A stretch of 64,000 nt of DNA from Paratinospora sagittata (Eukaryota; Streptophyta; Magnoliopsida; Ranunculales; Menispermaceae): contig CM069607.1 in NCBI GenBank assembly GCA_035771175.1, positions 20,096,001-20,160,000 of the forward strand, written 5' to 3'. The position numbers were made by a program, and so were the translations under genes. The notes under the pieces were generated by a model. That model did no database searches. It saw nothing but the letters and a program-made list of their open reading frames with translations, and was not told where the DNA came from. Of the stretch, positions 21,690 to 35,467 are shown in pieces (positions within the stretch are counted from its first letter, which is position 1; each line of letters opens with the position of its first letter).

Positions 21690-23175
21690 TGACCTGAATC
21701 AAAATTGCAAACTGTCTTGAAGATAACCTCATTGTTTAGCAAGTTCTTCATTTTATCCCTTTTGTGTTGAGATTTTCAAAAGCTATCCATCGTTTTAAAC
21801 TGTAGGTATATGAAGTGTTCTCAGTAAGAGAACACATCACCTATATTCTTTCTCCGAGTACTACAACTAATCATGAAGAACACATCAAACAATAGCTATC
21901 AAAGTCTACAAAGATCAGGCTCTAAGAACGAAGACATATCTCAATGCTAATGCATTAGTTTGATCTTAGGTGTGTAGGGTGCCCTCTCGATCAATCTCAG
22001 CACGAAAACCCTCTAAATTGCAAAGTCTTCAAAATCACTTGGATTTAGTATTTGATTTTGATAAAATATTTTTCGAAAGGTTTTAATCACAATTTCAATG
22101 AGTCTTGAATGATTTAAAAGTGTTTTGAGACAATAGAATGGCTCTTAAGTGTTAAAATATTTAGTTTTCCAAAATCGGGCTATCCAACACTTTGCCAAAA
22201 TTTTTCAGAAGGCAATAGCGCTCTATCAGTGTTGATAGCACGCTGATAGGGTTGAATAATCAAAAATCTATTTTTCTGCAAAATTGCCTACAGAGCGCTC
22301 TATCCCTTTTGATAACTCGCCATAGAGAGCAGTTGCCGTAATCTTTCGATTTTTAGTAAAATGGGCAATAGCGTGCTATAGGCCTTGATTCCACGCTATC
22401 AGAAAGTTCGAAATACCCGACCTCCTGGGTTTGTGTATGCCGACCTGCAATAGTCCGCTATCCGTCATTAGAGAGCATGATACACAACCCTATTGGGTTG
22501 TCCAGCACTTTGCCAAAATTTTTCAAACTACAATAGTACACTATCAGTGTTGATGGCACGCTGATAGGGTTGAATAATCAAAAATCTATTTTTCTTGAAA
22601 ATTGCCTGTAGCGCGCTATCCCTTTTGATAACTCGCTATAGAGAAGTTGTCGTGATCTTTCGGTTTTTAGTAAAACTGGCAATAGCCTGCTATAGGCCTT
22701 GATTGCACGCTATCGGAAAGTCCGAAAAACACGAGCTCTCGGGTTTGTGTATCTTCACCTGCAATAGTCCGCTATCCGTCATTAGAGAGCATGATACACG
22801 ACCCAATAACATGTTACCCACGTCTGAGTTAGAAATCTCACATATCTAACGAGAAAAACGTGGGACCTTTACCTTTCTCTATTTTTCTATTCCTTGCACT
22901 GTTTTGACTGGGAATCGTAACTGAAGCATTCTCCACTAACACCTGGATGATTCCCATTGTGTCGCACGGGCAAAACAACTTTAGATTAAAACAATGTTTT
23001 GAATTCAAATCATTTTCTACTCTCTTGCTCTTTAACCTGCAACTGCTAATTTAATAAAACACTCATTCTCTAATTTTCAAAGATACAACGCACGATTTTT
23101 GCAAGTTAGACTGAGCATTCCAAAGAGTATTTCAAAAGAAGAAAGTCGTGACTCTTGCATTGCCAATAAAAGCTT
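21690..23175 (+). repeat. Satellite monomer U12 (1486 bp, 2 sub-repeats)
   Basis: Core like U11. Its second sub-repeat is the 'aactacaatagtacactatc...gatggcac' type near 22528, which becomes a recurrent member of the downstream higher-order repeats. Confidence 0.92.
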
Positions 23176-24661
23176 TGACCTGAATCAAAATTGCAAACTG
23201 TCTTGAAGATAACCTCATTGTTTAGCAAGTTCTTCATTTTATCCCTTTTGTGTTGAGATTTTCAAAAGCTATCCATCGTTTTAAACTGTAGGTATATGAA
23301 GTGTTCTCAGTAAGAGAACACATCACCTATATTCTTTCTCCGAGTGCTACAACTAATCATCAGGAACACGTCAAACAATAACTATCAAAGTCTACAAAGA
23401 TCAGGCTCTAAGAACGAAGACATATCTCAATGCAAATGCATTAGTTTGATCTCAGGTGTGTAGGGTGACCTCTCGATCAATCTCAGCACGAAAACTCTCT
23501 AAATTGCAAAGTCTTCAAAATCACTTGGATTTAGTATTTAATTTTGACAAAATATTTTTCGAAAGGTTTTAATCACAATTTCAATGAGTCTTGAATGATT
23601 TAAAAGTGTTTTGAGACAATAGAATGACTCTTAAGTGTTAAAATATTTATTTTTCCAAAATCGGGCTGTCCAACACTTTGCCAAAATTTTTCAGAAGGCA
23701 ATAGCGCTCTATCAGTGCTGATAGCACGCTGATAGGGTTGAATAATCAAAAATCTATTTTTCTGCAAAATTGCCCACAGAGCGCGCTATCCCTTTTGATA
23801 ACTCGCTATAGAGAGCAGTTGCCGTAATCTTTCGATTTTTAGTAAAATGGGCAATAGCGTGCTATAGGCCTTGATTCCACGCTATCAGAAAGTTCGAAAT
23901 ACCCGAGCTCCTGGGTTTGTGTATGTCGACCTGCAATAGTCCGCTATCCGTCATTAGAGAGCATGATACACAACCCTATTGGGTTGTCCAGTACTTTGCC
24001 AAAATTTTTCAAACTACAATAGTACACTATCAGTGTTGATGGCACGCTGATAGGGTTGAATAATCAAAAATCTATTTTTCTTGAAAATTGCCTGTAGCGC
24101 GCTATCCCTTTTGATAACTCGCTATAGAGAAGTTGCCGTGATCTTTCGGTTTTTAGTAAAACTGGCAATAGCCTGCTATAGGCCTTGATTGCACGCTATC
24201 GGAAAGTCCGAAAAACACGAGCTCTCGGGTTTGTGTATCTTGACCTGCAATAGTCCGCTATCCGTCATTAAAGAGCATGATACACATCCCAATAACATGC
24301 TATCCACGTCTGAGTTAGAAATCTCACATATCTAACGAGAAAAACGTGGGACCTATACCTTTCTCTATTTTTCTATTCCTTGCACTGTTTTGACTGGGAA
24401 TCATAACTGAAGTATTCTCCACTAACACCTGGATGATTCCCATTGTGTCGCACGGGCAAAACAACTTTAGATTAAAACAATGTGTTGAATTCAAATTATT
24501 TTCTACTCTCTTGCTCTTTAACCTGCAACTGCTAATTTAATAAAACACTCATTCTCTAATTCTCAAAGATACAACACACAATTTTTGCAAGTTAGACTGA
24601 GCATTCCAAAGAGTATTTCAAAAGAAGAAAGTCGTGACTCTTGCATTGCCAATAAAAGCTT
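23176..24661 (+). repeat. Satellite monomer U13 (1486 bp, 2 sub-repeats)
   Basis: First member of block B dimer 1. More diverged from U15/U17 than those are from each other ('cgtcaaacaataactatc' near 23369 is private). Confidence 0.92.
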
Positions 24662-26782
24662 TGACCTGAATCAAAATTGCAAACTGTCTTGAAGATAACC
24701 TCATTGTTTAGCAAGTTCTTCATTTTATCCCTTTTGTGTTGAGATTTTCAAAAGCTATCCATCGTTTTAAACTGTAGGTATAAGAAGTGTTCTCAGTAAG
24801 AGAACACATCACCTATATTCTTTCTCCGAGTGCTACAACTAATCATCAAGAACACATCAAACAATAGCTATCAAAGTCTACAAAGATCAGGCTCTAAGAA
24901 CGAAGACATATCTCAATGCTAATGCATTAGTTTGATCTTAGGTGTGTAGGGTGACCTCTCGATCAATCTTAGCACGAAAACTCTCTAAATTGCAAAGTCT
25001 TAAAAATCACTTGGATTTAGTATTTGATTTTGACAAAATATTTTTCGAAAGGTTTTAATCACAATTTCAATGAGTCTTGAATGATTTAAAAGTGTTTTGA
25101 GACAATAGAATGGCTCTTAAGTGTTAAAATATTTATTTTTCCAAAATCGGGCTATCCAACACTTTGCCAAAATTTTTCAGAAGGCAATAGCGCTCTATCA
25201 GTGTTGATAGCACGCTGATTGGGTTGAATAATCAAAAATCTATTTTTCTGTAAAATTGCCTACAGAGCGCACTATCCCTTTTGATAACTCGCTATAGAGA
25301 GCAGTTACCGTAATCTTTCGATTTTTAGTAAAATGGGCAATAGTGTGCTATAGGCCTTGATTCCACGCTATCAAAAAGTCCGAAAAACACGAGCTCTCAG
25401 GTTTGTGTATATCGACCTGCAATAGTCCGCTATCCGTCATTAGAGGGCATGATACACAACCCTATTGGGTTGTCCAGCACTTTGCCAAAAATTTTTAAAC
25501 GACAATAGCGCACTATCAGTGCTGATAGCACGCAGATAGGGTTGAATAATCAAAAATCTATTTTTCTTGAAAATTGCCTACAGCGCGCTATCCCTTTTGA
25601 TAACTCGCTATAGAGAGCAGTTACCGTAATCTTTCGATTTTTAGTAAAATGGGCAATAGTGTGCTATAGGCCTTGATTCCACGCTATCAAAAAGTCTGAA
25701 AAACACGAGCTCTCAGGTTTGTGTATATCGACCTGCAATAGTCCGCTATCCGTCATTAGAGAGCATGATACACAACCCTATTGGGTTGTCCAGCACTTTG
25801 CCAAAATTTTGTAAACGACAATAGCGCACTATCAGCGCTGATAGCACGCAGATAGGGTTGAATAATCAAAAATCTATTTTTTTTGAAAATTGCCTACAGC
25901 GCGCTATCCCTTTTGATAACTCGCTATAGAGAGCAGTTGTCGTAATGTTTCGATTCTTAGTAAAATGGGCAATAACGTGCTATAGGCCTTTATTCCACGC
26001 TATCAGATAGTCCGAAAAACAAGAGCTCTCGGGTTTGTGTATATCGACCTGCAATAGTCCGTTATTCGTCATTAGAGAGCATGACACACAACCCTATTGG
26101 GTTGTCCAGCACTTTGCCAAAATTTTTTAAACGGCAATAGGGCACTATCAGTGTTGATAGCACGCTGATAGGGTTGAATAATCAAAAATCTATTTTCTTG
26201 AAAATTGCCTGTAGCGCGCTATCCCTTTTGATAACTCGCTATAGAGCAGTTGCCGTGATCTTTCGATTTTTAGTAAAATTGGCAATAGCCTGCTATAGGC
26301 CTTGATTGCACACTATCGAAAAGTCCGAAAAACACGAGCTCTCGGGTTTGTGTATCTCGCTCGACCTGCAATAGTCCGCTATCCGTCATTAGAGAGCATG
26401 ATACACAACCCAATAACATGCTATCCACGTCTGAGTTAGAAATCTCACATATCTAACGAGAAAAACCTGGGACCTTTACCTTTCTCTATTTTTCTATTCC
26501 TTGCACTGTTTTGACTGGGAATCGTAACTGAAGCATTCTCCACTAACACCTGGATGATTCCCATTGTGTCGCACGGGCAAAACAACTTTAGATTAAAACA
26601 AAGTTTTGAATTCAAATCATTTTCTACTCTCTTGCTCTTTAACCTGCAACTGCTAACTTAATAAAACACTCATACTCTAATTTTCAAAGATACAACACAC
26701 GATTTTTGCAAGTTAGACTGAGCATTCCAAAGAGTATTTCAAAAGAAGAAAGTCGTGACTCTTGCATTGCCAATAAAAGCTT
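24662..26782 (+). repeat. Satellite monomer U14 (2121 bp, 4 sub-repeats)
   Basis: Sub-repeats start at 25153, 25471, 25787 and 26104 (steps 318, 316, 317). Copies 2 and 3 are most alike, which suggests local duplication. Confidence 0.93.
25153..26420 (+). repeat. Four-copy 317-bp sub-repeat array (type example, U14)
   Basis: Each copy runs from 't(a/g)tccagcactttgcc' through 'gatagcacgctgatagggttg', 'gcgcgctatcccttttgata', 'gggcaatagYgtgctatagg', 'cacgagctctc' and 'gacctgcaatagtccgctat' to 'acacaaccc'. Internal copies end in 'tattgggttg', and the last ends 'aataacatgctatccacg'. CTATC/GATAG-type motifs recur roughly ten times per copy. Confidence 0.92.
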
Positions 26783-28268
26783 TGACCTGAATCAAAATTG
26801 CAAACTGTCTTGAAGATAACCTCATTGTTTAGCAAGTTCTTCATTTTATCCCTTTTGTGTTGAGATTTTCAAAAGCTATCCATCGTTTTAAACTGTAGGT
26901 ATATGAAGTGTTCTCAGTAAGAGAACACATCACCTATATTCTTTTTCCGAGTCCTACAACTAATCATCAGGAACACATCAAACAATAGCTATCAAAGTCT
27001 ACAAAGATCAGGCTCTAAGAACGAAGACATATCTCAATGCAAATGCATTAGTTTGATCTCAGGTGTGTAGGGTGACCTCTCGATCAATCTCAGCACGAAA
27101 ACTCTCTAAATTGCAAAGTCCTCAAAATCACTTGGATTTAGTATTTGATTTTGACAAAATATTTTTCGAAAGGTTTTAATCACAATTTCAATGAGTCTTG
27201 AATGATTTAAAAGTGTTTTGAGACAATAGAATGACTCTTAAGTGTTAAAATATTTATTTTTCCAAAATCGGGCTGTCCAACACTTTGCCAAAATTTTTCA
27301 GAAGGCAATAGCGCTCTATCAGTGTTGATAGCACGCTGATAGGGTTGAATAATCAAAAATCTATTTTTCTGCAAAATTGCCTACAGAGCGCTCTATCCCT
27401 TTTGATAACTCGCTATAGAGAGCAGTTGCCGTAATCTTTCGATTTTTAGTAAAATGGGCAATAGCGTGCTATAGGCCTTGATTCCACGCTATCAGAAAGT
27501 TCAAAATACCCGAGCTCATGGGTTTGTGTACGTCGACCTGCAATAGTCCGCTATCCGTCATTAGAGAGCATGATACACAACCCTATTGGGTTGTCCACCA
27601 CTTTGCCAAAATTTTTCAAACTACAATAGTACACTATCAGTGTTGATGGCACGCTGATAGGGTTGAATAATCAAAAATCTATTTTTCTTGAAAATTGCCT
27701 GTAGCGCGCTATTCCTTTTGATAACTCGCTATAGAGAAGTTGCCGTGATCTTTCGGTTTTTAGTAAAACTGGCAATAGCCTGCTATAGGCCTTGATTGCA
27801 CTCTATCGGAAAGTCCAAAAAACACGAGCTCTTGGGTTTGTGTATCTTGACCTGCAATAGTCCGCTATCCGTCATTACAGAGCATGATACACTTCCCGAT
27901 AACATGCTATCCACGTCTGAGTTAGAAATCTCACATATCTAACGAGAAAAATGTGGGACCTTTACCTTTCTTTATTTTTCTATTCCTTGCACTGTTTTGA
28001 CTGGGAATCATAACTGAAGCATTCTCCACTAACACCTGGATGATTCCCATTGTGTCGCACGGGCAAAACAACTTTAGATTAAAACAATGTTTTGAATTCA
28101 AATCATTTTCTACTCTCTTGCTCTTTAACCTGCAACTGCTAATTTAATAAAACACTCATTCTCTAATTTTTAAAGATACAACACACAATTTTTGCAAGTT
28201 AGACTGAGCATTCCAAAGAGTATTTCAAAAGAAGAAAGTCGTGACTCTTGCATTGCCAATAAAAGCTT
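26783..28268 (+). repeat. Satellite monomer U15 (1486 bp, 2 sub-repeats)
   Basis: First member of dimer 2. Shares 'tttttccgagtcctac' near 26943 with U17. Confidence 0.92.
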
Positions 28269-30073
28269 TGACCTGAATCAAAATTGCAAACTGTCTTGAA
28301 GATAACCTCATTGTTTAGCAAGTTCTTCATTTTATCCCTTTTGTGTTGAGATTTTCAAAAGCTATCCATCGTTTTAAACTGTAGGTATAAGAAGTGTTCT
28401 CAGTAAGAGAACACATCACCTATATTCTTTCTCCGAGTGCTACAACTAATCATCAAGAACACATCAAACAATAGCTATCAAAGTCTACAAAGATCAGGCT
28501 CTAAGAACGAAGACATATCTCAATGCTAATGCATTAGTTTGATCTTAGGTGTGTAGGGTGACCTCTCGATCAATCTTAGCACGAAAACTCTCTAAATTGC
28601 AAAGTCTTAAAAATCACTTGGATTTAGTATTTGATTTTGACAAAATATTTTTCGAAAGGTTTTAATCACAATTTCAATGAGTCTTGAATGATTTAAAAGT
28701 GTTTTGGGACAATAGAATGGCTCTTAAGTGTTAAAATATTTATTTTTCCAAAATCGGGCTATCCAACACTTTGCCAAAATTTTTCAGAAGGCAATAGCGC
28801 TCTATCAGTGTTGATAGCACGCTGATTGGGTTGAATAATCAAAAATCTTTTTTTCTGCAAAATTGCCTACAGAGCGCGCTATCCCTTTTGATAACTCGCT
28901 ATAGAGAGCAGTTACCGTAATCTTTCGATTTTTAGTAAAATGGGCAATAGTGTGCTATAGGCCTTGATTCCACGCTATCAAAAAGTCTGAAAAACACGAG
29001 CTCTCAGGTTTGTGTATATCGACCTGCAATAGTCCGCTATCCGTCATTAGAGAGCATGATACACAACCCTATTGGGTTGTCCAGCACTTTGCCAAAATTT
29101 TGTAAACGACAATAGCGCACTATCAGCGCTGATAGCACGCAGATAGGGTTGAATAATCAAAAATCTATTTTTTTTGAAAATTGCCTACAGCGCGCTATCC
29201 CTTTTGATAACTCGCTATAGAGAGCAGTTGTCGTAATGTTTCGATTCTTAGTAAAATGGGCAATAACGTGCTATAGGCCTTTATTCCACGCTATCAGATA
29301 GTCCGAAAAACAAGAGCTCTCGGGTTTGTGTATATCGACCTGCAATAGTCCGTTATTCGTCATTAGAGAGCATGACACACAACCCTATTGGGTTGTCCAG
29401 CACTTTGCCAAAATTTTTTAAACGGCAATAGGGCACTATCAGTGTTGATAGCACGCTGATAGGGTTGAATAATCAAAAATCTATTTTCTTGAAAATTGCC
29501 TGTAGCGCGCTATCCCTTTTGATAACTCGCTATAGAGCAGTTGCCGTGATCTTTCGATTTTTAGTAAAATTGGCAATAGCCTGCTATAGGCCTTGATTGC
29601 ACACTATCGAAAAGTCCGAAAAACACGAGCTCTCGGGTTTGTGTATCTCGCTCGACCTGCAATAGTCCGCTATCCGTCATTAGAGAGCATGATACACAAC
29701 CCAATAACATGCTATCCACGTCTGAGTTAGAAATCTCACATATCTAACGAGAAAAACCTGGGACCTTTACCTTTCTCTATTTTTCTATTCCTTGCACTGT
29801 TTTGACTGGGAATCGTAACTGAAGCATTCTCCACTAACACCTGGATGATTCCCATTGTGTCGCACGGGCAAAACAACTTTAGATTAAAACAAAGTTTTGA
29901 ATTCAAATCATTTTCTACTCTCTTGCTCTTTAACCTGCAACTGCTAATTTAATAAAACACTCATACTCTAATTTTCAAAGATACAACACACGATTTTTGC
30001 AAGTTAGACTGAGCATTCCAAAGAGTATTTCAAAAGAAGAAAGTCGTGACTCTTGCATTGCCAATAAAAGCTT
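28269..30073 (+). repeat. Satellite monomer U16 (1805 bp, 3 sub-repeats)
   Basis: Second member of dimer 2, one sub-repeat shorter than U14. The missing copy corresponds to one of U14's two most similar internal copies. Confidence 0.92.
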
Positions 30074-31560
30074 TGACCTGAATCAAAATTGCAAACTGTC
30101 TTGAAGATAACCTCATTGTTTAGCAAGTTCTTCATTTTATCCCTTTTGTGTTGAGATTTTCAAAAGCTATCCATCGTTTTAAACTGTAGGTATATGAAGT
30201 GTTCTCAGTAAGAGAACACATCACCTATATTCTTTTTCCGAGTCCTACAACTAATCATCAGGAACACATCAAACAATAGCTATCAAAGTCTACAAAGATC
30301 AGGCTCTAAGAACGAAGACATATCTCAATGCAAATGCATTAGTTTGGTCTCAGGTGTGTAGGGTGACCTCTCGATCAATCTCAGCACGAAAACTCTCTAA
30401 ATTGCAAAGTCCTCAAAATCACTTGGATTTAGTATTTGATTTTGACAAAATATTTTTCGAAAGGTTTTAATCACAATTTCAATGAGTCTTGAATGATTTA
30501 AAAGTGTTTTGAGACAATAGAATGACTCTTAAGTGTTAAAATATTTATTTTTCCAAAATCGGGCTGTCCAACACTTTGCCAAAATTTTTCAGAAGGCAAT
30601 AGCGCTCTATCAGTGTTGATAGCACGCTGATAGGGTTGAATAATCAAAAATCTATTTTTCTGCAAAAATTGCCTACAGAGCGCTCTATCCCTTTTGATAA
30701 CTCGCTATAGAGAGCAGTTGCCGTAATCTTTCGATTTTTAGTAAAATGGGCAATAGCGTGCTATAGGCCTTGATTCCACGCTATCAGAAAGTTCAAAATA
30801 CCCGAGCTCATGGGTTTGTGTACGTCGACCTGCAATAGTCCGCTATCCGTCATTAGAGAGCATGATACACAACCCTATTGGGTTGTCCACCACTTTGCCA
30901 AAATTTTTCAAACTACAATAGTACACTATCAGTGTTGATGGCACGCTGATAGGGTTGAATAATCAAAAATCTATTTTTCTTGAAAATTGCCTGTAGCGCG
31001 CTATTCCTTTTGATAACTCGCTATAGAGAAGTTGCCGTGATCTTTCGGTTTTTAGTAAAACTGGCAATAGCCTGCTATAGGCCTTGATTGCACTCTATCG
31101 GAAAGTCCAAAAAACACGAGCTCTCGGGTTTGTGTATCTTGACCTGCAATAGTCCGCTATCCGTCATTACAGAGCATGATACACTTCCCGATAACATGCT
31201 ATCCACGTCTGAGTTAGAAATCTCACATATCTAACGAGAAAAATGTGGGACCTTTACCTTTCTTTATTTTTCTATTCCTTGCACTGTTTTGACTGGGAAT
31301 CATAACTGAAGCATTCTCCACTAACACCTGGATGATTCCCATTGTGTCGCACGGGCAAAACAACTTTAGATTAAAACAATGTTTTGAATTCAAATCATTT
31401 TCTACTCTCTTGCTCTTTAACCTGCAACTGCTAATTTAATAAAACACTCATTCTCTAATTTTTAAAGATACAACACACGATTTTTGCAAGTTAGACTGAG
31501 CATTCCAAAGAGTATTTCAAAAGAAGAAAGTCGTGACTGTTGCATTGCCAATAAAAGCTT
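30074..31560 (+). repeat. Satellite monomer U17 (1487 bp, 2 sub-repeats)
   Basis: Almost identical to U15. One extra A near 30665 ('tgcaaaaattgcc') accounts for the 1-bp length difference. Confidence 0.92.
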
Positions 31561-33674
31561 TGACCTGAATCAAAATTGCAAACTGTCTTGAAGATAACCT
31601 CATTGTTTAGCAAGTTCTTCATTTTATCCCTTTTGTGTTGAGATTTTCAAAAGCTATCCATCGTTTTAAACTGTAGGTATAAGAAGTGTTCTCAGTAAAA
31701 GAACACATCCCCTATATTCTTTCTCCGAGTGCTACAACTAATCCTCAAGAACACATCAAACAATAGCTATCAAAGTCTACAAAGATCAGGCTCTAAGAAC
31801 GAAGACATATCTCAATGCTAATGCATTAGTTTGATCTTAGGTGTGTAGGGTGACCTCTCGATCAATCTCAGCACGAAAACTCTCTAAATTGCAAAGTCTT
31901 CAAAATCACTTGGATTTAGTATTTGATTTTGACAAAATATTTTTCGAAAGGTTTTAATCACAATTTCAATGAGTCTTGAATGATTTAAAAGTGTTTTGAG
32001 ACAATAGAATGGCTCTTAAGTGTTAAAATATTTATTTTTCCAAAATCGGGCTATCCAACACTTTGCCAAAATTTTTCAGAAGGCAATAGCGCTCTATCAG
32101 TGTTGATAGCACGCTGATTGGGTTGAATAATCAAAAATCTATTTTTCTGCAAAATTGCCTACAGAGCGCGCTATCCCTTTTGATAACTCGCTATAGAGAG
32201 CAGTTACCGTAATCTTTCGATTTTTAGTAAAATGGGCAATAGTGTGCTATAGGCCTTCATTCCACGCTATCAAAAAGTCCGAAAAACACGAGCTCTCAGG
32301 TTTGTGTATATCGACCTGCAATAGTCCGCTATCCGTCATTAGAGAGCATGATACACAACCCTATTGGGTTGTCCAGCACTTTGCCAAAATTTTTTAAACG
32401 ACAATAGTGCACTATCAGTGCTGATAGCACGCAGATAGGGTTGAATAATCAAAAATCTATTTTTCTTGAAAATTGCCTACAGCGCGCTATCCCTTTTGAT
32501 AACTCGCTATAGAGAGCAGTTACCGTAATCTTTCGATTTTTAGTAAAATGGGCAATAGTGTGCTATAGGCCTTGATTCCACGCTATCAAAAAGTCTAAAA
32601 AACACGAGCTCTCAGGTTTGTGTATATCGACCTGGAATAGTCCGCTATCCGTCATTAGAGAGCATGATACACAACCTTATTGGGTTGTCCAGCACTTTGT
32701 CAAAAATTTTTAAACGACAATAGCGCACTATCAGTGCTGATAGCACGCTGATAGGGTTGAATAATTAAAAATCTATTTTTTTGCAAAATTGCCTACAGAG
32801 CGCGCTATCCTTTTTGATAACTCTCTATAGAGAGCAGTTGCCGTAATCTTTCGATTTTTAGTAAAATGGGCAATAGCGTGCTATAGGCCTTGATTCCACG
32901 CTATCAGAAAGCTCGAAATACCCGAGCTCCTGGGTTTGTGTATGTCGACCTGCAATAGTCCGCTATCCGTCATTAGAGAGCATGATACACAACCCTATTG
33001 GGTTGTCCAGCACTTTGCTAAAAATTTTCAAACTACAATAGTACACTATCAGTGTTGATGGCACGCTGATAGGGTTGAATAATCAAAAATCTATTTTTCT
33101 TGAAAATTGCCTGTAGCGCGCTATCCCTTTTGATAACTCGCTATAGAGAAGTTGTCGTGATCTTTCGGTTTTTAGTAAAACTGGCAATAGCCTGCTATAG
33201 GCCTTGATTGCACGCTATCGGAAAGTCCGAAAAACACGAGCTCTCGGGTTTGTGTATCTTGACCTGCAATAGTCCGCTATCCGTCATTAGAGAGCATGAT
33301 ACACAACCCAATAACATGCTATCCACGTCTGAGTTAGAAATCTCACATATCTAACGAGAAAAATGTGGGACCTTTCTCTATTTTTCTATTCCTTGCACTG
33401 TTTTGACTGGGAATCGTAACTGAAGCATTCTCCACTAACACCTGGATGATTCCCATTGTGTCGCACGGGCAAAACAACTTTAGATTAAAACAATGTTTTG
33501 AATTCAAATCATTTTCTACTCTCTTGCTCTTTAACCTGCAACTGCTAATTTAATAAAACACTCATTCTCTAATTCTCAAAGATACAACACACGATTTTTG
33601 CAAGTTAGACTGAGCATTCCAAAGAGTATTTCAAAAGCAGAAAGTCGTGACTCTTGCATTGCCAATAAAAGCTT
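31561..33674 (+). repeat. Satellite monomer U18 (2114 bp, 4 sub-repeats)
   Basis: Sub-repeats start at 32052, 32370, 32686 and 33004. It bridges blocks B and C: its third and fourth copies (32686-33330) match those of U24 rather than U14. One core-hairpin stem base is changed ('agtaaaagaacac'). Confidence 0.92.
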
Positions 33675-35467
33675 TGACCTGAATCAAAATTGCAAACTGT
33701 CTTGAAGATAACCTCATTGTTTAGCAAGTTCTTCATTTTATCCCTTTTGTGTTGAGATTTTCAAAAGCTATCCATCGTTTTAAACTGTAGGTATATGAAG
33801 TGTTCTCAGTAAGAGAACACATCACCTATATTCTTTCTCCGAGTGCTACAACTAATCATCAAGAACACATCAAACAATAGCTATCAAAGTCTACAAAGAT
33901 CAGGCTCTAAGAACGAAGACATATCTCAATGCTAATGCATTAGTTTGATCTTAGGTGTGTAGGGTGACCTCTCGATCAATCTCAGCACGAAAACTCTCTA
34001 AATTGCAAAGTCTTCAAAATCACTTGGATTTAGTATTTGATTTTGACAAAATATTTTTCGAAAGGTTTTAATCACAATTTCAATGAGTCTTGAATGATTT
34101 AAAAGTGTTTTGAGACAATATAATGGCTCTTAAGTGTTAAAATATTTATTTTTCCAAAATCGGGTTGCCAAAATTTTTCAGAAGGCAATAGCGCTCTATC
34201 AGTGATGATAGCACGCTGATAGGGTTGAATAATCAAAAATCTATTTTTCTGCAAAATTGCCTACAGAGCGCGCTATCCCTTTTGATAACTCGCTATAGAG
34301 AGCAGTTACCGTAATCCTTCGATTTTTAGTAAAATGGGCAATAGTGTGCTATAGGCCTTGATTCCACGCTATCAAAAAGTCCGAAAAACACGAGCTCTCA
34401 GGTTTGTGTATATCGACCTGCAATAGTCCGCTATCCGTCATTAGAGAGCGTGATACACAACCCTATTGGGTTGTCCAGCACTTTGCCAAAATTTTTTAAA
34501 CGACAATAGCGCACTATCAGTGCTGATAGCACGCAGATAGGGTTGAATAATCAAAAATCTATTTTTCTTGAAAATTGCCTACAACGCGCACTTTCCCTTT
34601 TGATAACTCGCTATAGAGAGCAGTTGTCGTAATGTTTCGATTCTTAGTAAAATGGGCAATAACGTGCTATAGGCCTTTATTGCACGCTATCAGAAAGTCC
34701 GAAAAACACGAGCTCTCGGGTTTGTGTATATCGACCTGCAATAGTCCGTTATTCGTCATTAGAGAGCATGACACACAACCCTATTGGGTTGTCCAGCACT
34801 TTGCCAAAAATTTTTAAACGACAATAGGGCACTATCAGTGTTGATAGCACGCTGATAGGGTTGAATAATCAAAAATCTATTTTCTTGAAAATTGCCTGTA
34901 GCGCTATCCCTTTTGATTACTCGCTATAGAGCAGTTGCCGCGATCTTTCGATTTTTAGTAAAATTGGCAATAGCCTGCTATAGGCCTTGATTGCACGCTA
35001 TCGGAAAGTCCGAAAAACACGAGCTCTCGGGTTTGTGTATCTCGCTCGACCTGCAATAGTCCGCTATCCGTCATTAGAGAGCATGATACACAACCCAATA
35101 ACGTGCTATCCACGTCTGAGTTAGAAATCTCACATATCTAACTAGAAAAACGTGGGACCTTTCCCTTGCTCGATTTTTCTATTCCTTGCACTGTTTTGAC
35201 TTGGAATCGTAACTGAAGCATTCTCCACTAACACCTGGATGATTCCCATTGTGTCGCACGGGCAAAACAACTTTAGATTAAAACAATGTTTTCAATTCAA
35301 ATCATTTCCTACTCTCTTGCTCTTTAACCTGCAACTGCTAATTTAATAAAACACTCATTCTTTAATTTTCAAAGATACAACACACGATTTTTGCAAATTA
35401 GACTGAGCTTTGCAAAGAGTATTTCAAAAGAAGAAAGTCGTGACTCTTGCATTGCCAATAAAAGCTT
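33675..35467 (+). repeat. Satellite monomer U19 (1793 bp, 3 sub-repeats)
   Basis: First-member type of block C. A private deletion of about 12 bp at the start of the first sub-repeat ('cgggttgccaaaa' near 34162, versus 'cgggctgtccaacactttgccaaaa') explains its length. Confidence 0.92.

Larger units (their letters stand above)
23176..33674 (+). repeat. Higher-order repeat block B (dimer, three copies)
   Basis: Pairs U13-U14 (3607 bp), U15-U16 (3291 bp) and U17-U18 (3601 bp). The first member of each pair is tagged by 'atcaggaacac', 'tgcaaatgcattag' and 'ctcaggtgtg'. The second member starts with 'aggtataagaagtg'. Length differences are one sub-repeat (316-318 bp) in the second member. Confidence 0.9.
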
